A stretch of DNA of 64,000 bases from Akkermansia sp. (GTDB lineage: Bacteria > Verrucomicrobiota > Verrucomicrobiia > Verrucomicrobiales > Akkermansiaceae). The stretch's first letter is position 1; each line of letters begins with the position of its first letter. Made by a program: the position numbers and the translations under genes. Of this stretch, positions 17,414 to 26,529 are shown in pieces. The stretch covers positions 23,662 through 87,661 of the forward strand of contig JAFQGD010000025.1 of NCBI GenBank assembly GCA_017398355.1, in the 5' to 3' direction. Below the pieces are notes generated by a model. That model was given only the letters and a program-made list of their open reading frames with translations. It had not been told where the DNA came from and searched no databases.

Positions 17414-18718
17414 ATGTCCGAATCGATGAAAAGTTATTGGTGGAGTCATCCGTGTGAGGTTGGAATCTTCAACTTTGGGGATTTGATAGGTCCTCTGTTG
17501 TTGAATGCCTACGGGCTTGTAGATTATATAGAAACAGCCTCCCGTGTGGATGATGCTGATGTGTTATTTGCCGGCTCTCTTCTGCAAAGCTTGTCCCCGG
17601 AGAAGCATACTACGATTATCGGAAGCGGTATGCTGACGGATCAGCGCCTGCATTTCCCCCACGCTAAGATTTTGGCATTGCGGGGGCAATTAACAAAAGA
17701 AAGATTGTCTGTGCAAGACGATATCCCGTTGGGCGACCCGGGGTTGCTCATATCACGAATCTTGCCTATCGAAGTCACAAAGGAGGAGGATAAGCCCATA
17801 GGCATTGTGCCGCATTGGAAGCACTATGCATCCCCTAGGTTGGATTCATACAGGTGCGACCCCCGTTACAAAATCATCAATCCTCGTTGTGAGCCGCAAT
17901 GCGTAGCGCAAGAGATATGCTCATGTTCCGTCATTATTGCGTCTTCTCTGCATGCTCTCATCGTAGCAGATGCCTACGGCATCCCCAATGTGCGATTGGA
18001 TTTTGATGATGAGAGTGTCGATGTCCGCGATTTTAAATGTCTGGATTATTATTCAGCCATCGGGCGCTCGAAAGAAGATGCAAAGATAACGCCTGAGAAT
18101 CTGATGCAAGTTGATCCTTCTACTATTAACTCTTCTTATCAAAAAAATATCGCAAAGGTACAAGATGCTCTTCACAAAGTTTTGCTGAGCTTTGCACAGG
18201 ATGTTCGCAAAAACTACGGTGAGCTGTATCAAGAACCCAATGTATCCCTCCATACGGCTATGCGAATGGCTGATTGCGGTGATGTGCGGCGCATGAACTA
18301 TATCGGCGATTTGTATTACCGTGGAGAAATTGTTTTGAAATCTCCGGACGAAGCATTCTATTGGTACAAAACCGCTGCGGACAGGGGCTACCACTGGGGA
18401 ATGTTCAATCTCGGTAAATGCTATTACGAAGGCGTGGGCGTGGATAAGAATGATGCTGAAGCTCGGCGTTGGTATAAACGCGCTGCGGATTTCGGAAACT
18501 TCTGGGCTTATGAAGAACTGGCAACCTGGTTTAATGACGCCGATAGTATGCGGTACTTATCAGATTGCTATTTTAACGGATATGCCGGGTACAGAACCAT
18601 AGAAAAGGAAGAAAGTCTGCAAAAGGGCAAAGAGTGGCTTGAAAAAGCCACTGCGGCAGAACTGGTCGCCTCGAATATGCCAGAAGAAAAAACGGCGGAA
18701 GATAACTGGGGATTCTAA
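17414..18718 (+). CDS. polysaccharide pyruvyl transferase-like protein with Sel1 repeats
   Basis: 434 residues from the ATG at 17414, chosen because AGGAAAG lies about 7 bp upstream; a longer in-frame start at 17363 lacks this. The N-terminal part (about 8-240) resembles polysaccharide pyruvyl transferases: IFNFGDLIGPLLLNAYG, FAGSLLQSL, the GSGM motif, HWKHY and a late CSVIIASSLHALIVADAYGIPN strand. The C-terminal part (about 288-375) has Sel1-like repeats: RMNYIGDLYYRG, FYWYKTAADRGYHWGMFNLGKCYYEG and RRWYKRAADFG. Pyruvyl transferases modify surface glycans; Sel1 repeats bind proteins. It is 43 bp before the first GTPase and colinear with the cluster, but whether it belongs functionally is unclear. 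Confidence 0.75.
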   Translation: MSESMKSYWWSHPCEVGIFNFGDLIGPLLLNAYGLVDYIETASRVDDADVLFAGSLLQSLSPEKHTTIIGSGMLTDQRLHFPHAKILALRGQLTKERLSVQDDIPLGDPGLLISRILPIEVTKEEDKPIGIVPHWKHYASPRLDSYRCDPRYKIINPRCEPQCVAQEICSCSVIIASSLHALIVADAYGIPNVRLDFDDESVDVRDFKCLDYYSAIGRSKEDAKITPENLMQVDPSTINSSYQKNIAKVQDALHKVLLSFAQDVRKNYGELYQEPNVSLHTAMRMADCGDVRRMNYIGDLYYRGEIVLKSPDEAFYWYKTAADRGYHWGMFNLGKCYYEGVGVDKNDAEARRWYKRAADFGNFWAYEELATWFNDADSMRYLSDCYFNGYAGYRTIEKEESLQKGKEWLEKATAAELVASNMPEEKTAEDNWGF

Positions 18719-18761
18719 TAACTTACTAATATTCAAAAACCTTTACCATTCCATATACTCC

Positions 18762-21071
18762 ATGACAACGTTACTCAATCAGGACATCGTGCAGTTGCGT
18801 CAGCAGAAGGCGCCGCAGCTGGAATCCATGCTGGCATCTGCCGGTGATTTGCATCAGATACTGGCACAGATCATGAGCTCACCACTGGTGCAGCGCAAAC
18901 CTATAGAAGGAACTCAGTTGCTTGCCCGTCTTGCCACTCTTCAGGAACAACTGACCAATAAAGTACAACTTTTCCGCAACGGCGTTATCACCGTGTCGGT
19001 TGCAGGTGTGGAGAAATCCGGTAAGACCACACTGCTCAAAAACCTGACAGGGATAGAGAACTTGCCAACAGCAGATGAACGCTGCACTTCTGTCTCCTGC
19101 GAAATCCTGTTCGCAGACTCTCCTGCCAACGAGGGGCTCGACATCATTTATTATACCCGGGAAGAGCTACTGAGCGTGGTGCAGCGTCAGCTTACCTACT
19201 TGCAGCAGGAAAGCGACCTCTGGAATGACGGCCGGGCACATACATGGGCTGCCACGCCTGATTCCATCGAGATGTTCAGTTACTATCCGCTACCCGACGT
19301 AACCGATATTGCCGAAGAGAAAATGCTGCTGTATGAAGGTGCTCTTTCGCAATTGAAAGCAATTCAGGCCGGCATCAAACAATTTGCAGCCAAACTGGGA
19401 ACCACCGAACGCGACACTCTGGCCAATCTCCCCATGTACGCCAGTCACAAGACAGAAGGCAACGCTTGTGTAAGCGTCATGCAGCCCATCATCCGCAAAA
19501 TCACCGTGCGCAAGCGCTTTGCCGGCGGCGCCCCCTTCCTGCGGCTGTGTGACACGCCCGGCGTGGATGACCCGAATCCCCAGGCTCTCAACCACACTTT
19601 CCAAGCCATCAAGGCTGAGACGGATTTGCTTATCATCGCCAACCGTCCCGGTAATATGCCCAGCATTACCCAGCCACTGGCCATGTTCCTCAGCAATCTC
19701 AAGAAACTGGATACCACGGCTCCGCTCCGCGACCGCTCCATCTTCTTTGTCAACTGGCATCGAGATATCGACCCCGAGCAGAAGAATGCCAACATCCGCA
19801 TTCAGAAGGTTCATGAAAAGAATGTGTTCCCGGCATCTTCCATCTACGGCCCATGCGATATCATGAACAATGAGGCCATCAACGAGTTCCTCAACCATGT
19901 GAACGGCAGACTTCGCAATGATATTCCCCGGCAGGATAATGAACTCATCCAGAACTTCACCCGCGAATGGAAGAGCATTCAAGCCTGTGTCCGCACGCAG
20001 GTGCTCGATATGCTGCGAGACCAGGCACCGCCCATGCCGGACGAAATGCAGCGCGACCTTGACTTCAAGCTGGATGCCTGGTTTGACAAGCGATTCGACA
20101 GTTCATCATCCAACAGAAACGAAACCGAATATTTCATGGGCTGTCTCCGCACTCGCATGAATGAGAAAACCCGGGGGTGCCGCACCCACGCCACCCTGGA
20201 GAAGCTCCGCGACCGGGTCAAATCTATCCGTGACGAAAAGAGCGAACGCATCAAGAACTGGCTGAAGGAAAACGCCTCTGAGGATAAGTGCAAGATGATG
20301 ATTGATGCTCACACCAGCCCGGAAGCGGAAATCCTGCCCAAGCTGGCAGAGCAGATGACCGAGCTTGTGCAGGAACTGACTGCGGTGGCAGAAGATATCG
20401 GCCCGGTCATTCAGGACGATGTGTATCAGGTCATCACTGAAGCTCTCGGGCAGGATGTGGCAGCTCAGCTGTGCCCCGGCAGTACGCCGGCGGAAAGCCT
20501 TGGTTCTCTCTGCACAAAACTGGAAGCCACCAGCCGGGATGAGGATGTGGCATTCATCACGCGGAACCTTCGTGAATTTGCCGGCATTTCCATGCAGATG
20601 CGCTGCATCATGCGCCACGAACTGCGCCCCGCACTCAATCTGCTCGATTCTTTCCGCTGGCATGCAGACCGCCGCCAGGAACTGGTGAAGGATGTGGCAG
20701 ACATGATAGGCACCGCACCCCAGGGTGAGATGTGCAAAAAATGGCTGACGAACGCAAAGCTTTGCTCCTTAAGTGATGAAGCCAGGATTCACAGCGATTT
20801 CTACAAAAAGCTTTTCACCACCAGCATAATGGTTATCGATGCTGTTCTGAGCTCCAATTCCAACAAGTTCGCCAAGCTCATGGAAGATTACATGGCCGAT
20901 GCCAGCCAGACCCTGGCTACCCAGCGCCGCTGCGAAAACGGCTGGCGCAAGGCTCTGCGCCCCTACGGCAATATCATCCTTGCCGCAGAATGGGCCCGCG
21001 TGGCCGGACAGGCCGCCAATGCCAAGCAATACGCCGAACTGATAGACAATCTCGAAGATTCCCTTTCTTAA
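18762..21071 (+). CDS. large dynamin-type GTPase A
   Basis: 769 residues from the ATG at 18762; an in-frame extension to 18639 would overlap the upstream gene. Dynamin-N-like GTPase domain: G1 AGVEKSGKTTLL (81-92), a Thr-rich switch DERCTSVSCEILF, G3 LCDTPGVDDPNP (262-273), and a G4-like FVNWHRD near 329-335 in place of NKxD. Large spacing between G1 and G3 (about 175 residues) shows an insertion. The rest is mainly helical, with charged stretches likely to form a stalk; no clear transmembrane segment. Bacterial dynamin-like proteins bind and remodel membranes. First of three GTPase genes, followed 21 bp later by the next, consistent with hetero-oligomers. Confidence 0.82.
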   Translation: MTTLLNQDIVQLRQQKAPQLESMLASAGDLHQILAQIMSSPLVQRKPIEGTQLLARLATLQEQLTNKVQLFRNGVITVSVAGVEKSGKTTLLKNLTGIENLPTADERCTSVSCEILFADSPANEGLDIIYYTREELLSVVQRQLTYLQQESDLWNDGRAHTWAATPDSIEMFSYYPLPDVTDIAEEKMLLYEGALSQLKAIQAGIKQFAAKLGTTERDTLANLPMYASHKTEGNACVSVMQPIIRKITVRKRFAGGAPFLRLCDTPGVDDPNPQALNHTFQAIKAETDLLIIANRPGNMPSITQPLAMFLSNLKKLDTTAPLRDRSIFFVNWHRDIDPEQKNANIRIQKVHEKNVFPASSIYGPCDIMNNEAINEFLNHVNGRLRNDIPRQDNELIQNFTREWKSIQACVRTQVLDMLRDQAPPMPDEMQRDLDFKLDAWFDKRFDSSSSNRNETEYFMGCLRTRMNEKTRGCRTHATLEKLRDRVKSIRDEKSERIKNWLKENASEDKCKMMIDAHTSPEAEILPKLAEQMTELVQELTAVAEDIGPVIQDDVYQVITEALGQDVAAQLCPGSTPAESLGSLCTKLEATSRDEDVAFITRNLREFAGISMQMRCIMRHELRPALNLLDSFRWHADRRQELVKDVADMIGTAPQGEMCKKWLTNAKLCSLSDEARIHSDFYKKLFTTSIMVIDAVLSSNSNKFAKLMEDYMADASQTLATQRRCENGWRKALRPYGNIILAAEWARVAGQAANAKQYAELIDNLEDSLS

Positions 21072-21092
21072 ACTTTCCAACCACGCAACACC

Positions 21093-22874
21093 ATGAATAT
21101 ACAAGACATACTCCAATCCGCCCTCTCTCTCTCCGAGAAATACAAGACCTCCACGCAGACCGAACGGCTCCGCTCACTAGCCGAAGCCATTAAGCAGGAT
21201 AAGCTCAAAGTCGTGGTACTCGGCGATTTCAAAGCCGGCAAGTCCACGCTGCTCAACCGCCTGTTCATCCGCAAGGACATGCTTCCGACCGACCATCTGG
21301 AAGCCACCGCAGTGCCGACTCACCTCAGCAACGGCTCCATGGGAATGAACACATGGATGCGCAACCCCGATGGCGAAGATGTGCTGGTAACTGAGCGCCG
21401 GACATTCACCGACGCTGATGTTGCCGCCACCGTCACCGCTGCCACAGAAGAAGAACGCGCCAGCAAGGCTCAGCGGTACAGCCGGGTCAGTATCACCATG
21501 CCCGGTATTCTGCCGGAAAACATCATTCTGGTCGATACCCCCGGGCTCAATACCCCCAACACCGCCATTTACTGCGGCACGCTGGCAGAGGCGCGCACCG
21601 CAGATGCCATCCTGTATGTGGTACGTGCCAAGCAGCTCAGCTCCAGAGAACAGGCACTCATCACCGATTTAGCAGGTGGCCAGCAACTCAAAGTGCCTGT
21701 ACATATTATCCTGACTCATGATTCAGCCGACAATATTGCCCAGTCTCAGTTGCAGAATATCTGCCAGGCCATTCAGGCACAGCTCAAGCTCTGCAAGGTG
21801 AATTGCGGTGTTTCCGTATTCTCGCTGGACGGTCATTCTGCATCCACAAGCTCTGTTGCAGAACGCATCAACACCTCATTTGATGATGGGTTCGGTTTTG
21901 GAGAAGTTCCCGCAGCTGCTCCGGTTGAAGCAACAGCCGAAACTGGTGATATCGAAAGCGAACTGCTCGCTTTCTTCAATGGTGAAGTGCGCCGCGGTCG
22001 CGCTGCTCGCATTGCCCGCGAACTTACTCCCCTGCTGGCTTCCCTGAAGGCTGCCGTGCAGGCACGCCTGACCATGGCCGAGGCCAATGAAGCGGAGATT
22101 AAAAAAATTGAGGAAAAGAAAGCGGAAATTCAGCAGGAATATCTCCGCGTGGTCAAGTCTCTGCTGATGGATGTTCGAACCGCTCAATACACATTCAGCA
22201 ACAATGTTGTTTCTGATCTGGATGCACTGCGAGATAAACACATTGATGCACTGAACAAACTGCAAACAACAGGTGACATTCTTGCATCCATCAGCGACTG
22301 GCATCAGGACATGCCACAGGAACTCCAGCGCGTCCTGACCACGAGCAAATTAGACCTTGAACGTGATATCATGGCTATTTGCCAGAAGCACAATCAGGCA
22401 ATTAAAGATAAGCTTGCTCCGGACGAAATTGAGACTAATATGCCAAGCGACTGGCTGACCAAGTTTGTTAATTTCGTTCCGAACTGGGCACTGATTCTGG
22501 CAGATTACATTATTTTTGACATCATCTCACCGCTCCCCTCCCTGTTGGATGTTCCCCTGCGCATGATTGCAGACAAGGTTCCCTTCATTCGCGACCTCAT
22601 GCCGGCCAACATTGCAGCAAGCCTTGCCCGGACGATGGCCGGCAACAAACTTACCGAATGCATCAAGGATATTCAGCAGCAAGTTCACACACAACTGGAC
22701 GCTAAGTTCGATGAACTGAATCAGAAACTGAAAGCCCAGCTGCAGGAAGCCGACATCTTCGCGGAGCAGGATGCCGCTATTGCCGAATTCCGCAATGGTA
22801 CACTGACTATCGCCCAGAAACAGCAGCTGGAAGCTGAAATGAAACAAATTGCCCAGTGGAGTCAAAATATCTAA
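21093..22874 (+). CDS. dynamin-type GTPase B
   Basis: 593 residues. GTPase domain: G1 LGDFKAGKSTLLNRLF (43-58), switch Thr in HLEATAVPTHLS, G3 LVDTPGLNTPN (147-157), and a G4-like LTHDSAD (about 207-213). A long charged helix near 325-375 (EIKKIEEKKAEIQQEYLR) looks like a coiled coil. Near 458-500 there is a hydrophobic stretch (PNWALILADYIIFDII), a plausible membrane-insertion paddle as in bacterial dynamins. C-terminal helices follow. The middle of the operon-like trio, with 13 bp to GTPase C. The GDFxxGKST P-loop resembles that of the small GTPase at 27142. Confidence 0.85.
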   Translation: MNIQDILQSALSLSEKYKTSTQTERLRSLAEAIKQDKLKVVVLGDFKAGKSTLLNRLFIRKDMLPTDHLEATAVPTHLSNGSMGMNTWMRNPDGEDVLVTERRTFTDADVAATVTAATEEERASKAQRYSRVSITMPGILPENIILVDTPGLNTPNTAIYCGTLAEARTADAILYVVRAKQLSSREQALITDLAGGQQLKVPVHIILTHDSADNIAQSQLQNICQAIQAQLKLCKVNCGVSVFSLDGHSASTSSVAERINTSFDDGFGFGEVPAAAPVEATAETGDIESELLAFFNGEVRRGRAARIARELTPLLASLKAAVQARLTMAEANEAEIKKIEEKKAEIQQEYLRVVKSLLMDVRTAQYTFSNNVVSDLDALRDKHIDALNKLQTTGDILASISDWHQDMPQELQRVLTTSKLDLERDIMAICQKHNQAIKDKLAPDEIETNMPSDWLTKFVNFVPNWALILADYIIFDIISPLPSLLDVPLRMIADKVPFIRDLMPANIAASLARTMAGNKLTECIKDIQQQVHTQLDAKFDELNQKLKAQLQEADIFAEQDAAIAEFRNGTLTIAQKQQLEAEMKQIAQWSQNI

Positions 22875-22887
22875 CTTTACCAAACTT

Positions 22888-25362
22888 ATGATGATTCAGA
22901 CAAATCTTCGCAGCGAGAAGCTGGAACAATACAATTTCTTCCGTTCTCGCCTGATTTCCCTTTGCGATGAAGCCACTCCTGTTCTGGAAAAGGCTCAGCT
23001 GATTCAGAAACGTCACCTGACCTATAGCACCCCGGCTGAGAAACTGAAGGCTGACACCTACACCCTAGTACTCATCGGCGGGTTTCAAAGCGGCAAATCC
23101 ACCCTGTTCAACTACCTTTGTGATGGCCGGGAGCTTTCCCCCGTTGGTCCCTGTGGCGGTGGCATCCGCACCAGCGGCTGCATGGTGACCGCCCATCCCG
23201 TCAAAGAAGGTGAATCTGAACGAGCCATAGTCACCTGGCGCTCCCCGGAGGAGCTGTTGGCTGCGTTGGGTAACCCTCTCATCAAATATTTCGAGAATCC
23301 CGTTTCCTTCTCGGCTCTGACCCCAAACGAAGTAAATCTGGACAAGGAGGAAGATCGAAATAAACTGGCACAACTGGCTAAGCAGGAACTTACTGACCCA
23401 ACAGCGGATTTGAGCGATGAAAACATGGAGCTTCTCCGCTTTACGCTTGTGGTCTGTCGGTTCTACAAGCAGTTTGAGCAGCGCTGTAAAACTGGCAAGA
23501 ACGAATGTATGCCAGATGAAACGGTGAAGCTCACTTCCTATCCCCAAACGTGGGATTACAAATGGGTCAACATTCAGGAAGAAAACACATGGACAGAGCT
23601 CCCCGATTTCTCGGAAGAAGAAGTGCAATTTGTTTTCTGTGGTGGGGTGGAACTCTTCCTCGATTCACCCATTCTGCGTAATATCGGATGCAGCATCATC
23701 GACTGTCCGGGACTTTTTATCTCCAAATGGGATACGGAAATTGCCTCCCGTTGCATCCGTGAAGCAAACGCCATTCTGTACTTGTTGAAAGGGCAGGATC
23801 AGCTCTCACAGGAGGCCATTACGGCCCTGCGGGAATGCATCCGCTTGGGTGGCGCGCATAAAATTATTTTTGGAGCCAATTTACGTAAGTCGCCCGCAAT
23901 GTGGAATCGTGTTCTGCAGATGGGCGTTCTGCCCCAGTTAAAACGGAATGGTTTCAGCAATCCTGTTGTGTACAACTTTCATGCATCCATTGCCCTGCGC
24001 ATGCGTGAACTGATGTATGAAGAATACGGAATGCTCTCCCAGCCTTCCCGGTCAGCCATCGAATACGACATTGAGCTGAGCGGTATTCCTTCCAGCGTGA
24101 AAGATTATCTGCATGCGCAGCTTGATGAATTCATCCCGATGATGACCAGTCCCGCGACCAGAAAATTGGCCAACTACGCAGACAATTACCCGGAATTGGA
24201 AAAGCTCAGCGGGGTTCCGGATTTCGTGGGTGCTGCCAGCAACCATGTGCTGGAGACCCGCGCTACCAGTGTACTGATTCATGAGGGCTCAAAACAGATT
24301 GAAGGCTCTCTGTCTCAAGCCAAAGCAGAAATGGAGCAGAAGATTCAACTTCTTCAAGCTGATTTAAATGCTGCTGAGGAATTGCTTAAAGAAGAAAAGA
24401 GTAAGCTGGAAAACTTTAGGAGTAACAAGAAACTTCATGAGGACGCTCTAACTTTACGCTTGGATAAATGTAAAGAAATTATTTACACAACATACAATCA
24501 GGAGATAACAGGGTTGATAAAAGAAAAAGTAGAAGACATAAAAGAAATCACCAAAAAGCATATTCCTTCGTCTATCTCCGCGAAATTGGGAGATGCGTGG
24601 AACCGGTGTGCAAGTAGCATCGACAAATGGGTCGGCTCGAATTTAGCAGAATTGAAGATCGTTGATAGAAATAAACTTAAGCAAAAATACGCTGAAGCAC
24701 TGGGTGGTCTCTTATCGGAGGTTTTGACTCAAGTAAAAAATCAGATTGAAGAAAATTTCACCAAGCAGAGTGCCTATACAGAATTGAGCAAAGATTTTGA
24801 AGCTAGACGCCAAAGTCTCATGCGAGATGTTGCAGCTTTTAAACAGCTAGGCTGTCTTGCTTCTATTGAAGTAAAATTCCCTGACTCTTTCACCGATGCT
24901 GTAAAAGGCATGGCATTGCCCAAAGCAACAGAATTACTTGAGGCTGCATTTAAAGAACAGAACAAATTTTCTGAATGGATTTGGGATGTTTTGACCTTTG
25001 GGTTGAAAAGTTTGTGTGTCAGCGGTAAAACGTGGGCAGAGAAAATTGTAGATAAGTACCTTCCTGCGTTCGCTAAGATAACGAGCAATCATCTTATGAC
25101 TTGCATGGAACAAGAAGAGCCCGCAGGCCCAGTAAGAGAGCTAATGAATGCAGTCAAAGCATTTAAAGAATGTTTCGAAAATGCAGAGATGCAAATTGTT
25201 GAAGCACATAACACTGCACAAAGATACGTGAATGAAGCTCAAAACAAGGTAAGTCTCGTATCCGAACTTGAGTCTACCTGCCGAACTATATCAGCCTTGC
25301 TGGAAAAACTTCGTACGCTAGAGAACGAAATCAAACAACGTTTTCCTCAATTATCAGCTTAA
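22888..25362 (+). CDS. large dynamin-type GTPase C with coiled coil
   Basis: 824 residues from the first of two adjacent ATGs (22888, 22891); an upstream in-frame start overlaps GTPase B. GTPase features: G1 LIGGFQSGKSTLFNYLC (62-78), G3 IIDCPGLFISKWD near 270-282 (DCPG instead of DTPG), and no recognisable NKxD. Residues about 475-520 form a charged coiled coil (AEMEQKIQLLQADLNAAEELL), and later helices fill the C-terminus. The DNA becomes clearly AT-richer from about 24,360: 21 of 60 bases are G or C at 24361-24420 against 36 of 60 at 23161-23220, suggesting a mosaic gene. Likely partner of GTPases A and B. Confidence 0.8.
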   Translation: MMIQTNLRSEKLEQYNFFRSRLISLCDEATPVLEKAQLIQKRHLTYSTPAEKLKADTYTLVLIGGFQSGKSTLFNYLCDGRELSPVGPCGGGIRTSGCMVTAHPVKEGESERAIVTWRSPEELLAALGNPLIKYFENPVSFSALTPNEVNLDKEEDRNKLAQLAKQELTDPTADLSDENMELLRFTLVVCRFYKQFEQRCKTGKNECMPDETVKLTSYPQTWDYKWVNIQEENTWTELPDFSEEEVQFVFCGGVELFLDSPILRNIGCSIIDCPGLFISKWDTEIASRCIREANAILYLLKGQDQLSQEAITALRECIRLGGAHKIIFGANLRKSPAMWNRVLQMGVLPQLKRNGFSNPVVYNFHASIALRMRELMYEEYGMLSQPSRSAIEYDIELSGIPSSVKDYLHAQLDEFIPMMTSPATRKLANYADNYPELEKLSGVPDFVGAASNHVLETRATSVLIHEGSKQIEGSLSQAKAEMEQKIQLLQADLNAAEELLKEEKSKLENFRSNKKLHEDALTLRLDKCKEIIYTTYNQEITGLIKEKVEDIKEITKKHIPSSISAKLGDAWNRCASSIDKWVGSNLAELKIVDRNKLKQKYAEALGGLLSEVLTQVKNQIEENFTKQSAYTELSKDFEARRQSLMRDVAAFKQLGCLASIEVKFPDSFTDAVKGMALPKATELLEAAFKEQNKFSEWIWDVLTFGLKSLCVSGKTWAEKIVDKYLPAFAKITSNHLMTCMEQEEPAGPVRELMNAVKAFKECFENAEMQIVEAHNTAQRYVNEAQNKVSLVSELESTCRTISALLEKLRTLENEIKQRFPQLSA

Positions 25363-25370
25363 AACTATGG

Positions 25371-25405
25371 CCGTTCGACGGTTTGCTCTCATCGCCGTCG
25401 AACGG
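25371..25405 (+). terminator. 11-bp inverted repeat inside the GTPase cluster
   Basis: CCGTTCGACGG (25371-25381) and CCGTCGAACGG (25395-25405) form a perfect 11-bp stem with a 13-nt loop, followed by TAAAATTT. It sits 9 bp after the GTPase C stop and 28 bp before the LRAT-like gene. It may be an attenuating terminator, an mRNA-processing or stabilising element, or an operator. Confidence 0.5.
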
Positions 25406-25433
25406 TAAAATTTCTACATAGGGAATCATAAAT

Positions 25434-26480
25434 ATGTTACTCGGACATTTTTTACATCTGATAAGCGATACGATTCCAGCTCCTATAGCACCTGAAGAAT
25501 TAAAGCCGGGAAACATCGTGGTGGCGGTTGCTGATATGCAACAACTGAAAGAAACGGGGTTACCGACCGAAATTCGATTTGGAATTGTTTGTGATGACGG
25601 AGATGTGATATGCCAATTTTGTGAATCGGAGGGAGAGGTAATTCCTGAACATCCGCAATTTACCATTAAAAAACTTTCATTGGATGATTTTGCGGAAAAG
25701 AGTATGCTCGTATACGTGATTCCGTTCGAGTGTCAACTTGGTTCAGATATAGTTATTATGTCGGCAAAAATGCATATTGGATTAACCTACTACGAGTTGC
25801 GTAGTTATCCGGGAGATGATTTCGTGGCTGAATGTTTGAGTGGGCTTTCCGCTGAAGAATTGATGCAAAAAACACCCATTGCTGGTCAGCACTGGTGGAC
25901 ACCGCTACATATGACACTGCGTCAGGGGCTGAAGTGGCTGGGTGTCGATGTGCCAAGTGATTGGCTTCCTGAAGCTGCAGATGTACAGGTATTTGATCAG
26001 ACCCATCACGGTATTGCTATAGAGGGGAATCAGGTTATACACTTTTCGACCCGTCGCGTACCAGATGGATCGAACCGCATTAAAGCAGACTCTTTGAAAG
26101 AATTCCGCAGCATAGGGGATGACGCTTATAGCGGATCGCCTGTTAAATACAAGGAAGAAACAACCGAGCAACGTCTGTCTAGTCGCAATCGTGCGGTGTG
26201 GATATTCTGCCATTCGGGCAGATGGGAAAGGTATAACCTGATGGACAATAACTGTGAGCATTTTAGTCGCTATTGTCGCGTGGGGAAGAAAGAATCCCGC
26301 CAAGTTATTGCGGCAGTTATGGAAGCTCTGGGAGCGCTTATTACTATTTTGCCTAGAAGTTTGCCCTTCCAGCCTCTAATCATCGCGCTGGGCCTGCTGA
26401 TGAAGAATGGAGCCCGAGTGCTTGGTCGCCCGGAAGCAGCCCGCGACTCCCTTGCTGAGTCTCTGTTTATTATTGAATGA
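25434..26480 (+). CDS. LRAT-like papain-fold protein
   Basis: 348 residues. The C-terminal half carries an LRAT/NlpC-P60-type domain: HHGIAIEGNQVIHF (His191, second His203 twelve residues later) and NCEHFSRYC (Cys274), followed by the usual S-x-Q-V. This matches the His-His-Cys arrangement of LRAT and PLAAT thiol acyltransferases/phospholipases. The N-terminal half (about 1-170) is unrecognised; it contains ELKPGNIVVAVADMQQL and a possible small beta domain. A hydrophobic helix near 295-330 (ALGALITILPRSLPFQPLIIALGLLM) could anchor it in a membrane. A lipid-modifying enzyme beside three dynamin-type GTPases suggests joint action on membranes; this is inference. Confidence 0.72.
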   Translation: MLLGHFLHLISDTIPAPIAPEELKPGNIVVAVADMQQLKETGLPTEIRFGIVCDDGDVICQFCESEGEVIPEHPQFTIKKLSLDDFAEKSMLVYVIPFECQLGSDIVIMSAKMHIGLTYYELRSYPGDDFVAECLSGLSAEELMQKTPIAGQHWWTPLHMTLRQGLKWLGVDVPSDWLPEAADVQVFDQTHHGIAIEGNQVIHFSTRRVPDGSNRIKADSLKEFRSIGDDAYSGSPVKYKEETTEQRLSSRNRAVWIFCHSGRWERYNLMDNNCEHFSRYCRVGKKESRQVIAAVMEALGALITILPRSLPFQPLIIALGLLMKNGARVLGRPEAARDSLAESLFIIE

Positions 26481-26529
26481 CACTTTACACGTTTTCCCGA
26501 TAAATCAAACAACATTCTGTCGCACCATC

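Noticed and set aside
17135..17449. 104-residue minus-strand frame between pyrC and the pyruvyl-transferase-like gene
   Set aside because: AT-rich random-looking sequence, basic composition, no start signals, and overlap with the pyrC promoter.
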